Shown here: piece by piece, positions 45,161 through 54,174 of the stretch
Position numbering within the stretch: position 1 is the stretch's first letter
Layout of the letters: every line of letters starts with the position of its first letter
DNA from: Dyadobacter sp. 676
Lineage (GTDB): Bacteria; Bacteroidota; Bacteroidia; Cytophagales; Spirosomataceae
NCBI RefSeq assembly: GCF_040448675.1
Contig: NZ_CP159289.1
Span: 496,001-560,000, forward strand
Length of the DNA stretch: 64,000 nucleotides
Direction of reading: 5' to 3'
Notes under the pieces: model-generated
The model's database searches: none
The model's input: the letters and a program-made list of their open reading frames with translations, nothing else
Told to the model about the DNA's origin: nothing
Program-made: the position numbers and the translations under genes

Positions 45161-45547
45161 ATGGTTTCCAAAGTTACAGATGGTGTCAAAGTCACCGTTT
45201 TAACGGAATATCAGCCCGACTACTCCAATCCGGGTCAGGATCATTTTGTGTTTACCTACAAAATCCTGATCGAGAACCACAGCGAGCATACCGTGAAGCT
45301 TCTCAGAAGGCATTGGCTGATTTACGACGCCAACGGAACCGTGCGCGAGGTCGAGGGCGCGGGCATTGTGGGTCTCCAACCGGTGCTGGAACCCGGCGAT
45401 GTGCACGATTACGTTTCGGGCTGCAACCTGCGGACAGACATGGGCAAGATGGCGGGGACTTACCTGATGGAGCGCGTGCTCGACGGCCGGCAGTTCCGCG
45501 TCGTCATTCCCGCATTCTCGCTCGTAGCGCCTTATCGCCTCAACTGA
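45161..45547 (+). CDS. apaG: ApaG family protein
   Basis: The 128-residue protein is a single fibronectin-III-like ApaG/DUF525 domain, with KILIENHSEHTVKLLRRHWLIYDANG and the glycine-rich GAGIVGLQPVLEPGDVHDYVSGC that is most conserved. E. coli ApaG affects Co2+ resistance and Mg2+ efflux, but the biochemical role is not settled. It precedes the methyltransferase gene by 35 bases and may be co-transcribed with it. Confidence 0.94.
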   Translation: MVSKVTDGVKVTVLTEYQPDYSNPGQDHFVFTYKILIENHSEHTVKLLRRHWLIYDANGTVREVEGAGIVGLQPVLEPGDVHDYVSGCNLRTDMGKMAGTYLMERVLDGRQFRVVIPAFSLVAPYRLN

Positions 45548-45582
45548 ATCATCGGGGAATCCGATCCTAAATTTCCACTGCA

Positions 45583-46359
45583 TTGATTGCTGCTTACATT
45601 AAGTACCTTTTGCGCTCGGGCAACGAGCATTCCATTCATTCTCCCTTCCTGTTTGAGCTTTACAACAATGTGATCGCCGTCCGCAGGGACACCAATCCGG
45701 CATATGAGGCGATCCGCTCGCTGCGCAGGGAGCTGCTGCGCTCCGGGGAGCAAATCGAAATCCTCGACCTCGGCGCAGGCTCGCGCATCAACAAATCGAA
45801 CCTGCGGGAGATTAAAACGATCGCAAAAAACGCAGAAAAACCCGCAAAATTCGGCCGCCTTTTCTACCGGCTAATCCGGCGTTTTCAACCGGCGACGATC
45901 CTCGAACTCGGCACCTCCCTGGGGTTGACTACATTATATATGTCCAAAGCCGGGCCCGACGCGCAGCTGATCACCTTCGAGGGTTGCCCCCAAACCGCGC
46001 GCAAGGCGCAGGAGCATTTCAGGCGGCAGAATGCGACTAATATCGAAGTAGTGCTGGGCAATATCGACGAGACCTTGCCCGCGCGCCTCGCATCGCTCGA
46101 CCGCCCCATCGACTTCGCGTATTTCGACGCCAACCACCGGTACGAACCGACCGTCCGCTACTTCGAGCAATGTCTTCCGCACATTCAGAACGGCTCGCTG
46201 TTCATTTTTGACGACATATATTGGTCCGCTGAGATGACACAGGCCTGGGAATATATCAAAGCACATCCCAAAGTAACTGTAACAGTCGACCTGTTCTGGA
46301 TCGGACTGGTGTTCTTTCGGAGCGAGCAAGCGAAGGAGAACTTCACGCTCAGATTTTAA
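45583..46359 (+). CDS. Class I SAM-dependent methyltransferase
   Basis: The 258 residues contain a Rossmann core in which ILELGTSLGLTTLYMSKAG is the SAM-binding glycine loop, with acidic partners QLITFEGCPQ and DFAYFDANHRYE. The N terminus (KYLLRSGNEHSIHSPFLFELYN) is a Bacteroidota subfamily mark. The methyl acceptor is unknown. The start is a TTG at 45583, since no ATG precedes the conserved N terminus. It follows apaG closely. Confidence 0.84.
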   Translation: MIAAYIKYLLRSGNEHSIHSPFLFELYNNVIAVRRDTNPAYEAIRSLRRELLRSGEQIEILDLGAGSRINKSNLREIKTIAKNAEKPAKFGRLFYRLIRRFQPATILELGTSLGLTTLYMSKAGPDAQLITFEGCPQTARKAQEHFRRQNATNIEVVLGNIDETLPARLASLDRPIDFAYFDANHRYEPTVRYFEQCLPHIQNGSLFIFDDIYWSAEMTQAWEYIKAHPKVTVTVDLFWIGLVFFRSEQAKENFTLRF

Positions 46360-46465
46360 TATTTTACCGTTAAATATTAAGACATTCCGTTGGATAATTA
46401 CAGACGCTGAGCGAAGCCGGGTTCATGGCAAAGTTTGCTATTTTGCGCCTCTCGTCTCAACTTCC

Positions 46466-47434
46466 ATGACTACAAAATCCATCCTTAACTCCCTCACCGG
46501 CAAGGGAATCATTTCCGCACAGCAGGCGGACAGCATTGCCTCGTTCGAAGGCGAAAAAGCTTTTTCCGTTCACGGCGAATTGCGCGCTATCCTGTATGTG
46601 GGGATTCTGCTTTTCAGTTCGGGCGCTGGCGTCCTGATCTATGAAAACATCGACACCATCGGGCATCAGGCCATTATCGCCGCGATCGCCCTCATTACGG
46701 CCGGCTGTTTTTATTACACCTACAAGCACAGCCAACCCTATACCCACGGGCAGGCCGACGACCCGAACAAGCTGGTCGGCTATGTGCTTTTGCTGGGCTG
46801 TTCGACGTTTTTGGGGCTGGAAGGTTATCTGCAATTCCAGTATAACCTTTTCGGAACGCGCTATGGCCTTGCGGCCATTATTCCCACGGCCCTTTTTTTC
46901 TTCTGTGCCTATCGTTTCGATCACCGCGGTGCATTGTCGATGGCGATTACCGGCCTCGCATCATGGCTTGGACTCACAATCGCGCCGCTTTCCGTGCTGT
47001 CGGCCAATGATTTTTCGGACGGCAAACTGATTATCCCGGCCATTGCACTGGGCTCCGTGCTGACGGCCGTGGGCTGGATTTCGGAGGAGCAAAACGTAAA
47101 AAAACACTTCGCGTTCACGTACATGCTCATGGGCGGCAATCTGGCGTGCATTGCCGCGCAGATCGAACTGTTCAACCATAGCGCGAAACTGTTATATTTT
47201 TTTATCGGCATAGCCCTATGCTGTTTCTTTGTGCTGCGAGCCCGTCGGGCCCAGTCGCTGCTGTTCCTGCTCATGGGCACTGTTTACGGTTATTGTATTG
47301 TCACATATGTCATCTTCACCAATCTCGGGGCGGATGCGGCGTTGGGTCTGGGGATTTTCTATTTCCTCTTTTCGAGTGTGGGCGTAATCTACTTTCTGTT
47401 GAACTTTAAAAAATTCCTGGGAATTAAAAAATGA
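46466..47434 (+). CDS. DUF2157 polytopic membrane protein
   Basis: The 322 residues start with a cytosolic helix (KSILNSLTGKGIISAQQADSI) typical of DUF2157, followed by about nine transmembrane segments. Function is unknown. Its stop overlaps the ATG of the next membrane protein by four bases (ATGA), so the two are coupled and probably form one complex. Relatives occur as pairs in Bacteroidota, but I cannot assign a role. Confidence 0.8.
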   Translation: MTTKSILNSLTGKGIISAQQADSIASFEGEKAFSVHGELRAILYVGILLFSSGAGVLIYENIDTIGHQAIIAAIALITAGCFYYTYKHSQPYTHGQADDPNKLVGYVLLLGCSTFLGLEGYLQFQYNLFGTRYGLAAIIPTALFFFCAYRFDHRGALSMAITGLASWLGLTIAPLSVLSANDFSDGKLIIPAIALGSVLTAVGWISEEQNVKKHFAFTYMLMGGNLACIAAQIELFNHSAKLLYFFIGIALCCFFVLRARRAQSLLFLLMGTVYGYCIVTYVIFTNLGADAALGLGIFYFLFSSVGVIYFLLNFKKFLGIKK

Positions 47435-48573
47435 TAAAGGCATACAACCAAACCTGGGTTGAAAACCTGCACATTCAGCGCCGGGCCTCGGAATGGAAAT
47501 CTAAAAATCTCCTTACCGCCGACCAGGAAGAGCAGGTAAAGGCGCTGCTACCCGAAAAGTTTTACCGCCCGGGCATTTTTGTGAAAATCGGCTTGTTTTT
47601 CTTCGCTGTTATCGCCTGCTCGTTTTTCGCCGGTTTGCTGTCTCTGTTCGTGGGTGACACGGGCTCCGATGTCAGTTTCTCCACCGCGAGCCTGATCTGC
47701 TGCGCCTGCTTCCTTTTCTATCTCGAATATCTGATTAGAACCAAAAATCTCTTTCATTCGGGCGTCGATAATGCATTGTTGTATGCCGCCGTCGTTGCCG
47801 CCATGGTGCCTGTTTTCCTGCTTTTTGAACATGCGCCGCTGTGGCTGTACTGCGTTATCGCGCTGGCTCTCGTCATCCCGGCCACATTACGCTACGCCGA
47901 CCTTCTCGGCCCGATTGCCATTTTTGGCCTGGTATTCACGATCGTGGCCGAGCTGATGATGAAGTTTACGGCAGGCAAAGCCCTTTTGCCGTTTGCGGTA
48001 ATGATTTTGTCGGGAAGCATTTATGTGCTGGCACGGCAAAGCAGGGATATTTATTATAAAGAATGTCGTCAGATTTTGGAAGTGCTGTCGCTCGCCACAT
48101 TCTATCTCGGCGGCAACTATCTCGTGGTAAGGGAATTGAATGCGGTGATCAACGGCCTGAACTTATCCGTTGCACCGCAAATCGCCTTTGCCCCGTTGTT
48201 CTATTTCTTTACGTTCGTTATCCCGGTAGCGTACGTAATATTCGGATTAAAGAATGCCGACCGTATACTTTTGATCGTCGGGCTGGTCGCATTCGCCTTT
48301 TCCGCTTATACCTATCTTAACTATTTCAGCCCGCTCAGCGCCTCGCAGGAGCTTGTGCTCGCGGGAACACTCCTGATCTCCGCCGCAATAGCACTCATTA
48401 AATATTTGAAAACACCCAGAGGTGGAATTTCCGACGAGCAGGATCGCAGGAATAGCCTGGCAAATCTTCAGGCAATCATCGCGGCACAGCAACTCGGGGT
48501 CTCGCCCGGTGAACAGGGACTTGAATTCGGCGGGGGCAATTTCGGTGGCGGGGGTGCAGGTGAGGTTTATTAA
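47431..48573 (+). CDS. Polytopic membrane protein with glycine-rich tail
   Basis: The 380 residues share the N-terminal plan of the preceding DUF2157 gene (HIQRRASEWKSKNLLTADQEEQVKALLPE), then nine or ten transmembrane helices. The soluble tail (about 335-380) has DEQDRRNSLANLQAIIAAQQLG and ends in EFGGGNFGGGGAGEVY. Similar Gly-rich ends occur on other membrane proteins of the phylum and may be a localisation or assembly element. Function is unknown. Two genes overlapping by ATGA suggests a stoichiometric pair. Confidence 0.75.
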   Translation: MIKAYNQTWVENLHIQRRASEWKSKNLLTADQEEQVKALLPEKFYRPGIFVKIGLFFFAVIACSFFAGLLSLFVGDTGSDVSFSTASLICCACFLFYLEYLIRTKNLFHSGVDNALLYAAVVAAMVPVFLLFEHAPLWLYCVIALALVIPATLRYADLLGPIAIFGLVFTIVAELMMKFTAGKALLPFAVMILSGSIYVLARQSRDIYYKECRQILEVLSLATFYLGGNYLVVRELNAVINGLNLSVAPQIAFAPLFYFFTFVIPVAYVIFGLKNADRILLIVGLVAFAFSAYTYLNYFSPLSASQELVLAGTLLISAAIALIKYLKTPRGGISDEQDRRNSLANLQAIIAAQQLGVSPGEQGLEFGGGNFGGGGAGEVY

Positions 48574-48621
48574 TTGGGTAAAAATTTGGAACTTGCGGCA
48601 GTTACATACCGAAACCTTATC

Positions 48622-49593
48622 ATGAAAAAACTGTTTGCATTAACGCTTCTGAACCTGATTTGCTTCCAAACTTTCGCACAATCCAAAACATCGGGGAATC
48701 CCGTATTCCCCGGCTGGTACGCCGACCCGGAGGGAATCATTTTTAACAAAACATTCTGGATTTACCCTACTTATTCAGCACCTTACAACAAGCAGGTGCA
48801 TATGGACGCATTCTCTTCGAAGGACCTCATCACCTGGACCAAACATTCCGGCATTATCGACACTTCGGCCATCAAATGGGCCAAAAGGGCTATGTGGGCC
48901 CCCTCAATCATAGAAAAAGACAAGAAATATTACCTGTTTTTCGGGGCCAACGACATCCAGAACGACAATGAAAAGGGCGGTATCGGCGTAGCGGTGGCCG
49001 ACCGACCCGAGGGACCATTCAGGGATTACCTCGGTAAACCCCTGATCGACAAGTTCCATAACGGCGCGCAGCCTATCGATCAGTTTGTGTTTAAAGACAA
49101 GGACGGCCAGCATTACCTTTTCTATGGCGGCTGGCGGCATTGTAACGTAGCCCGGCTGAAAAGCGATTTTACCGGCTTTATTCCCTTCGAGGATGGTACC
49201 ATATTCCGCGAAATCACCCCCAAAGGCTATGTGGAAGGCCCGTTCATGTTTATCCGTAACGGCAAATACTATTTCATGTGGTCGGAAGGCGGCTGGACCG
49301 GCCCCGATTACTCGGTGGCATACGCAGTGGCGGATTCGCCTTTCGGGCCGTTTGAGCGCGTGGGGAAAATCCTGCAACAGGACCCCAAAGTAGCAACCGG
49401 TGCCGGTCACCATTCCGTCATCCAGGTGCCGGGAAAAGATGAGTGGTATATCGTTTACCACCGCCGCCCGTTGACCGAGACGGACGGCAACCACCGTGAA
49501 ACTTGTATCGATGTGATGACATTCGACGAAAAGGGCATGATCAACCCGGTGAAAATCACCAAAGAGGGCGTCAAAGCCGTTCGTTTAAACTGA
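48622..49593 (+). CDS. Glycoside hydrolase family 43 protein
   Basis: ATG 48622 opens a signal peptide (KKLFALTLLNLICFQTFAQS), so the 323-residue enzyme is exported. The five-bladed propeller has the catalytic Asp in GWYADPEG, the pKa-modulating Asp in QPIDQFVFKD and the proposed acid Glu in YVEGPFMF. GH43 enzymes release arabinose or xylose from plant polysaccharides. It is followed after ten bases by an exported esterase, which fits debranching and deacetylation of one glycan. The upstream frame to 48574 lacks a signal and is rejected. Confidence 0.9.
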   Translation: MKKLFALTLLNLICFQTFAQSKTSGNPVFPGWYADPEGIIFNKTFWIYPTYSAPYNKQVHMDAFSSKDLITWTKHSGIIDTSAIKWAKRAMWAPSIIEKDKKYYLFFGANDIQNDNEKGGIGVAVADRPEGPFRDYLGKPLIDKFHNGAQPIDQFVFKDKDGQHYLFYGGWRHCNVARLKSDFTGFIPFEDGTIFREITPKGYVEGPFMFIRNGKYYFMWSEGGWTGPDYSVAYAVADSPFGPFERVGKILQQDPKVATGAGHHSVIQVPGKDEWYIVYHRRPLTETDGNHRETCIDVMTFDEKGMINPVKITKEGVKAVRLN

Positions 49594-49603
49594 ACTAAAC
49601 CCT

Positions 49604-51640
49604 GTGCTGAAAAATCTCTACCGAAGCGTGTCCCCGGCAAAGGGCCCCGCCGCCACCCTCCTGTTATCGGCCGTTTTAATGCTCCTTGCAGTTACTTATG
49701 GTGCGGGGCAGCGTTTCGATGCGGTGCTTTTCGGTAAACTGCCGCAAGACTACCAGCTTTATCCGCGCGACGGTAACAGCGAGGCAAAAGTGCCCATAGC
49801 GGGAGTGGTGGAAACTCCGGGCTGGAAGTATGTTTCGGTACAGGTATTCCGCAATAACCAACCCTTCCAATATTGCAAGGGAAATATTCAATACGGATCC
49901 GGCGAAAAAGGTGTTTTCGGCACGGAGGCGACCATCAGGGCCGAGCGGGCCAATTATGATTTCAAGGTATACCTCTGCAAAGACACCGACTCGACGCTGG
50001 TCGTCACACGTACCCGGGTGGTAAGCGGCGACGTGTATATTCTCTCGGGCCAGTCCAATGCCACCTGTTTTTTCGGTGAGCCGGATACCAGCATGTTTTG
50101 CAGGACTTTCGGAAAAATTACCGATATCCTCAATACCGCGACATACGACCCCGCCGACACGCTCTGGACGCTTTCGAATATGCATTCCTACAATAACGGC
50201 GTAGGAACAATGGGCTTTGAAATCCAGAAACAACTGATGGAGCATTCGGGAATACCCAATTGCCTCATCAACGCGGGCTACCACTGGTCATCGGCCTATT
50301 CCCATTCCCGCCGGACAGAAAACAACCCTACAGACCTCACGAACGGCTACGGCCGCATGCTCTACCGCGCCCGGAAAGCGGGCGTTGACCACGCGGTAAA
50401 AGCATATATTTTCAGACAGGGCGAAAGCGAAGCCTACAACGAGGGCGGCGATTGGGAAGGGAATTTCGATATTTTGTATAAACACCTCAAATCCGATTTT
50501 CCGGCATTGCAAAAGTTTTATGTCTTTCAAATCGATGTCATTTACTACCCGTCGTTTGCAGGAGCCATCCTGCGCGATTACCAGCGCCGGTTGCCTGATA
50601 TTTATCCCGACATCGTCACGCTCGCCACGGTCGGCACCACCGGTTTCGACGGCCTGCATTATAACCGCGAAGGCAACAAACAAAGCGGAGTCGAGCTTTC
50701 GAGACTTATGCTTCGCGACTTTTACGCATCGGCCGACACGTTCAACATCACGTCGCCGAGCATTAAAAAAGTCTTTTATTCTTCACAAAAAAATAGGCTC
50801 ACGCTCGTATTCGACGAAAGTCAGCAATTGAAATACCCGGAACCTTACAAGCACAAAGACGGCCCGTTACTGGACATGAAAGACTTCTTCTTCCTGAATG
50901 GCCAGGCGGGGGCTGTTACTGGCGGGCGGGCAGAGGGCAACCGGGTCACCCTCGACCTGAGCAGCCCGCAAAATGCCTCTACGCTCAACTACCTGCCGCT
51001 TTATGTCGAGCAGGGAGGGCCGTATTTCCCATTCCTGGGCCCGTGTATTACCAACGCAACGGGCATGCGCGCTTTCACGTTTTTCAACTTCCCCATCGCC
51101 AACGCGCTGGACGGGACCGTTCTGACCGCCCGGAGCGACAGCAGCGGGGGCGTTAAGCTTTCTTGGCATGCGGTGCCCGGCGCCACGGGATATATTCTGG
51201 AACGGAAATTTGGCGATGCGACCCATTTTTCAATGCTCGCCCGGGTGGCGGGTAATGTCGCCGAATGGACTGACACGCCGGGCGAAACGCATCTGACGAT
51301 CACCTACCGCATTACTGCGGTGAGCGAGGTGTCGGAATCGGCCGGGCCGGCTTATGCCGAAGTAGCACCGACGCTGATTTTGGGAACGGAAGAAGATCCG
51401 GTGGCAAATTTTACAGTATTTCCGAATCCGGCGCAGCGCGGTGAAACTGTCACTATTAAATTTGCGACGCCGGCGACGGGCCTTATCGGCCTCTTCGACC
51501 TGCATGGCCGTTATTTATCGGGGCAAAAGGTTTCGGGCGGAGAAAGCAGGCTCACCGTCCCGCGGCATGTTACGGGAGTACACTTTATCCAGTTTGAAAA
51601 AGGGAACCGGGTTTTTGCTAAAAAACTATGGGTCAGGTAA
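49604..51640 (+). CDS. Secreted SGNH (sialate O-acetylesterase-like) enzyme with T9SS sorting tail
   Basis: The 678-residue protein opens with GTG 49604 and a signal peptide (AATLLLSAVLMLLAVTYGAGQ). An SGNH/GDSL esterase follows: Ser in VYILSGQSNATC, a YIFRQGESEAY block and the Asp/His pair in GFDGLHYNREG. A fibronectin-III-like domain (about 505-590) and a type A T9SS C-terminal sorting domain (from about 600: FTVFPNPAQRGETV to KKLWVR) end the protein. Export over the outer membrane and surface anchoring or release are expected. The likely substrate is an O-acetylated glycan. It is one operon with GH43. Confidence 0.88.
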   Translation: MLKNLYRSVSPAKGPAATLLLSAVLMLLAVTYGAGQRFDAVLFGKLPQDYQLYPRDGNSEAKVPIAGVVETPGWKYVSVQVFRNNQPFQYCKGNIQYGSGEKGVFGTEATIRAERANYDFKVYLCKDTDSTLVVTRTRVVSGDVYILSGQSNATCFFGEPDTSMFCRTFGKITDILNTATYDPADTLWTLSNMHSYNNGVGTMGFEIQKQLMEHSGIPNCLINAGYHWSSAYSHSRRTENNPTDLTNGYGRMLYRARKAGVDHAVKAYIFRQGESEAYNEGGDWEGNFDILYKHLKSDFPALQKFYVFQIDVIYYPSFAGAILRDYQRRLPDIYPDIVTLATVGTTGFDGLHYNREGNKQSGVELSRLMLRDFYASADTFNITSPSIKKVFYSSQKNRLTLVFDESQQLKYPEPYKHKDGPLLDMKDFFFLNGQAGAVTGGRAEGNRVTLDLSSPQNASTLNYLPLYVEQGGPYFPFLGPCITNATGMRAFTFFNFPIANALDGTVLTARSDSSGGVKLSWHAVPGATGYILERKFGDATHFSMLARVAGNVAEWTDTPGETHLTITYRITAVSEVSESAGPAYAEVAPTLILGTEEDPVANFTVFPNPAQRGETVTIKFATPATGLIGLFDLHGRYLSGQKVSGGESRLTVPRHVTGVHFIQFEKGNRVFAKKLWVR

Positions 51641-51815
51641 TTTAAACATATAACAATAAGCGTTGCCGCGGCGGAAACGGCCGAAAACCTGTAACGTGCA
51701 GCCTGTACCGGGAATTCTTATGGCTGTTTTTGACTTTATACGTTATTGGAATGATTTTTGCTGACAATGGCAAAACCACCGTTTCTCTACCCGTCCGACA
51801 TTAGCCCTGAACGAC

Positions 51816-52586
51816 ATGCACATCAGCAGATATGAAGAACAGATTGAACCCGAGTTGACCAAATGGCAACTCAAAATGCAAAAGCGGCCTAATTTCATCG
51901 ACAGGACCTCCAAGAAAGTTCAGGACAAAATCAACGACATCATTCCCGACAAGGTACATCAGGTAATCACAGGCACGATCAAACAGATGGTCCGCGGCGT
52001 GCTGACCGGCGCTGAGTACACTACCACACAAAGCACTCCCGGCGCTTCGCTCGAAGAGATCGAAACCGCTGTCCGCAGAAAAATCGATTTCTATAAAAAG
52101 GCGGGGGCGGCCGAAGGGGGTATTACCGGTGCGGGCGGATTCTGGCTGGCCCTGGCCGAGTTCCCGATCCTGATAGGCATCAAAATCAAGTTGCTTTTTG
52201 AAATAGCCGCGCTCTACGGCAGGCCAGTTAACGACTACCGGGAACGGCTTTTTATACTCCACATTTTCCAGCTGACTTTTTCGAGCCAGAAAGGAAGGCA
52301 ACAGGTATTTTCGCAAATGATCCGGTGGGACGAGCGCAGCAGGGAGCTGCCCGACGACATTCACCAGTTTAACTGGAAGACATTCCAGCAGGAATACCGT
52401 GATTACATCGACCTCGCGAAAATGGCGCAGCTGATCCCGGGGATCGGCGCGGCCGTAGGCGTGATCGTGAATTACCGCCTCCTCGACCAGCTCGGGAAAA
52501 ACGCTATGAATGCCTACCGGATGCGGTGGTTCGAAGAGCGGATGCCGGGAGGAGAAAGAACACTGCTTTCCCCGACAACCCGATAA
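51816..52586 (+). CDS. EcsC family protein
   Basis: The 256 residues belong to the EcsC family, with TSKKVQDKINDIIPDKVHQVITGTIKQ, a glycine-rich membrane-associated centre (GGITGAGGFWLALAEFPILIGIKIKLLFEIA) and LIPGIGAAVGVIVNYRLLDQLG near the end. B. subtilis EcsC is linked to an ABC transporter, but the biochemical role is not known. It lies 32 bases before mlaE and may be part of that unit; the association is inferred. Confidence 0.85.
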   Translation: MHISRYEEQIEPELTKWQLKMQKRPNFIDRTSKKVQDKINDIIPDKVHQVITGTIKQMVRGVLTGAEYTTTQSTPGASLEEIETAVRRKIDFYKKAGAAEGGITGAGGFWLALAEFPILIGIKIKLLFEIAALYGRPVNDYRERLFILHIFQLTFSSQKGRQQVFSQMIRWDERSRELPDDIHQFNWKTFQQEYRDYIDLAKMAQLIPGIGAAVGVIVNYRLLDQLGKNAMNAYRMRWFEERMPGGERTLLSPTTR

Positions 52587-52617
52587 ACTAAGTTAAATGC
52601 AATTTGTAACCCATTGA

Positions 52618-53406
52618 ATGAGCGCTAAGAAAAAGCAGTACATATACGGCAAAAGTCTGGATAACGGCCTTCTGGCAGTTTATAATGGATATATTTTCTT
52701 CATCCGCTTCTTTCGCGAGATCTTTCGCGGCAGAATGGAATTCCAGGAAATCGTCAGACAATGCTACGCCATCGGCAACCGGTCTCTGGTACTGATCAGC
52801 CTCACCGGCTTTATTACCGGGATGGTGTTTACCAAGCAATCCCGCCCTTCGCTATCCGAGTTCGGGGCGACTTCCTGGCTGCCTTCCCTTGTCGCCATCG
52901 CAATCGTACGGGCGCTCGCGCCGCTGGTGACGGCGCTCATCAGTGCCGGCAAGATCGGGTCGAGTATTGGTGCCGAGCTGGGTTCGATGCGGGTAACCGA
53001 GCAGATCGACGCGATGGAAGTGTCGGCTGTAAATCCGTTTAAATTCCTGGTTGTCACCCGGGTGATCGCATGTACGGTCGCTATTCCCGTGCTGATGTTC
53101 TATTGCGCGCTGGTGAGCCTGCTGGGTGCATTCCTGAACGTTACCCTGAACGAAGGCACGAGTTTCATAGCGTTTTTCCAGAATGCATTCGAACAAATCA
53201 CCTTCCTGGACATCTGGACATCGGTTGCGAAAGCGATCGCCTACGGTTTTACGATCGGCATCGTGGGCAGCTACCAGGGATATAACGCGAACAAGGGCAC
53301 GGAAGGCGTCGGTAAGGCGGCTAACTCGGCCGTGGTGATCTCGATGTTCCTCATTTTCATCGAGGAAGTGATCATCGTACAGGTATCCAATTATTTCAGA
53401 GTTTAA
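52618..53406 (+). CDS. mlaE: MlaE-type lipid ABC transporter permease
   Basis: The 262-residue inner-membrane permease moves phospholipids between membranes together with an MCE protein and MlaF. It has five to six transmembrane helices and the core GASSWLPSLVAIAIVRALAPLVTALISAGKIG with the EIG/AELGSMRVTEQIDAMEV loop. The ATG lies 32 bases after EcsC. It is separated by one base from mlaF, so expression is coupled. Confidence 0.94.
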   Translation: MSAKKKQYIYGKSLDNGLLAVYNGYIFFIRFFREIFRGRMEFQEIVRQCYAIGNRSLVLISLTGFITGMVFTKQSRPSLSEFGATSWLPSLVAIAIVRALAPLVTALISAGKIGSSIGAELGSMRVTEQIDAMEVSAVNPFKFLVVTRVIACTVAIPVLMFYCALVSLLGAFLNVTLNEGTSFIAFFQNAFEQITFLDIWTSVAKAIAYGFTIGIVGSYQGYNANKGTEGVGKAANSAVVISMFLIFIEEVIIVQVSNYFRV

Positions 53407-53407
53407 A

Positions 53408-54172
53408 ATGGAAGAAGATTTCAAACCCGGCGAGCCGGTAATCGAGGTACGCGACCTGTATAAATCGTTTGGCGATCTGCATGTGCTGCAAGGCGTGGAC
53501 CTGACCGTCAATAAAGGCGAAAATATGGTTGTACTGGGCCGGTCGGGCACGGGGAAATCGGTATTGATCAAAATAATGGTGGGGTTGCTCAAACAAGACC
53601 GGGGGCAATGTGTGGTACTGGGGAAAGAAGTCTCCAACCTGTCGGGCGGCGATTTGCGCGACCTGCGCCTGAAAATCGGGTTTTCTTTCCAGAACAGTGC
53701 TTTATACGACAGTATGACGGTACGCGAAAACCTCGAATTCCCGCTCGTCCGGAATATCCCGAACCTTAGCCGAGCGGAAATCGACGAGCAGGTGGAATAT
53801 GTGCTCGACGCCGTAGGCTTGCTCCAGACGATCAACCAGGTCCCGGCCGAGCTTTCGGGCGGCCAGCGCAAACGGATAGGCATCGCACGGACGCTGATCC
53901 TGAAACCGGAGATTATTCTCTACGACGAACCGACGGCCGGACTCGACCCCATTACCTGCCTGGAAATCAACGAGCTGATCAACGAGGTAAAGGAGAAGTA
54001 CCAGACCACCTCGATCATCATCACACACGATCTCACATGCGCGAGGGCGACGGGCGACCGCATTGCAATGCTCCTCGACGGCAAGTTCCTGAAAACGGGC
54101 ACTTTTGAAGAAGTATTCGATACCGACGAAGAGCGGATCAAGAGTTTTTACGATTATAATTTTATCCAGTAG
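53408..54172 (+). CDS. mlaF: MlaF-type ABC transporter ATP-binding protein
   Basis: The 254-residue ATPase has Walker A GRSGTGKSVLIK, the signature LSGGQRKRIGIAR and Walker B IILYDEPTAGLDPIT, and the C-terminal EVFDTDEERIKSFYDYNF of the Mla branch. It energises the MlaE permease at the inner membrane. It is flanked by mlaE and the MCE gene with gaps of one and two bases. Confidence 0.96.
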   Translation: MEEDFKPGEPVIEVRDLYKSFGDLHVLQGVDLTVNKGENMVVLGRSGTGKSVLIKIMVGLLKQDRGQCVVLGKEVSNLSGGDLRDLRLKIGFSFQNSALYDSMTVRENLEFPLVRNIPNLSRAEIDEQVEYVLDAVGLLQTINQVPAELSGGQRKRIGIARTLILKPEIILYDEPTAGLDPITCLEINELINEVKEKYQTTSIIITHDLTCARATGDRIAMLLDGKFLKTGTFEEVFDTDEERIKSFYDYNFIQ

Positions 54173-54174
54173 TA

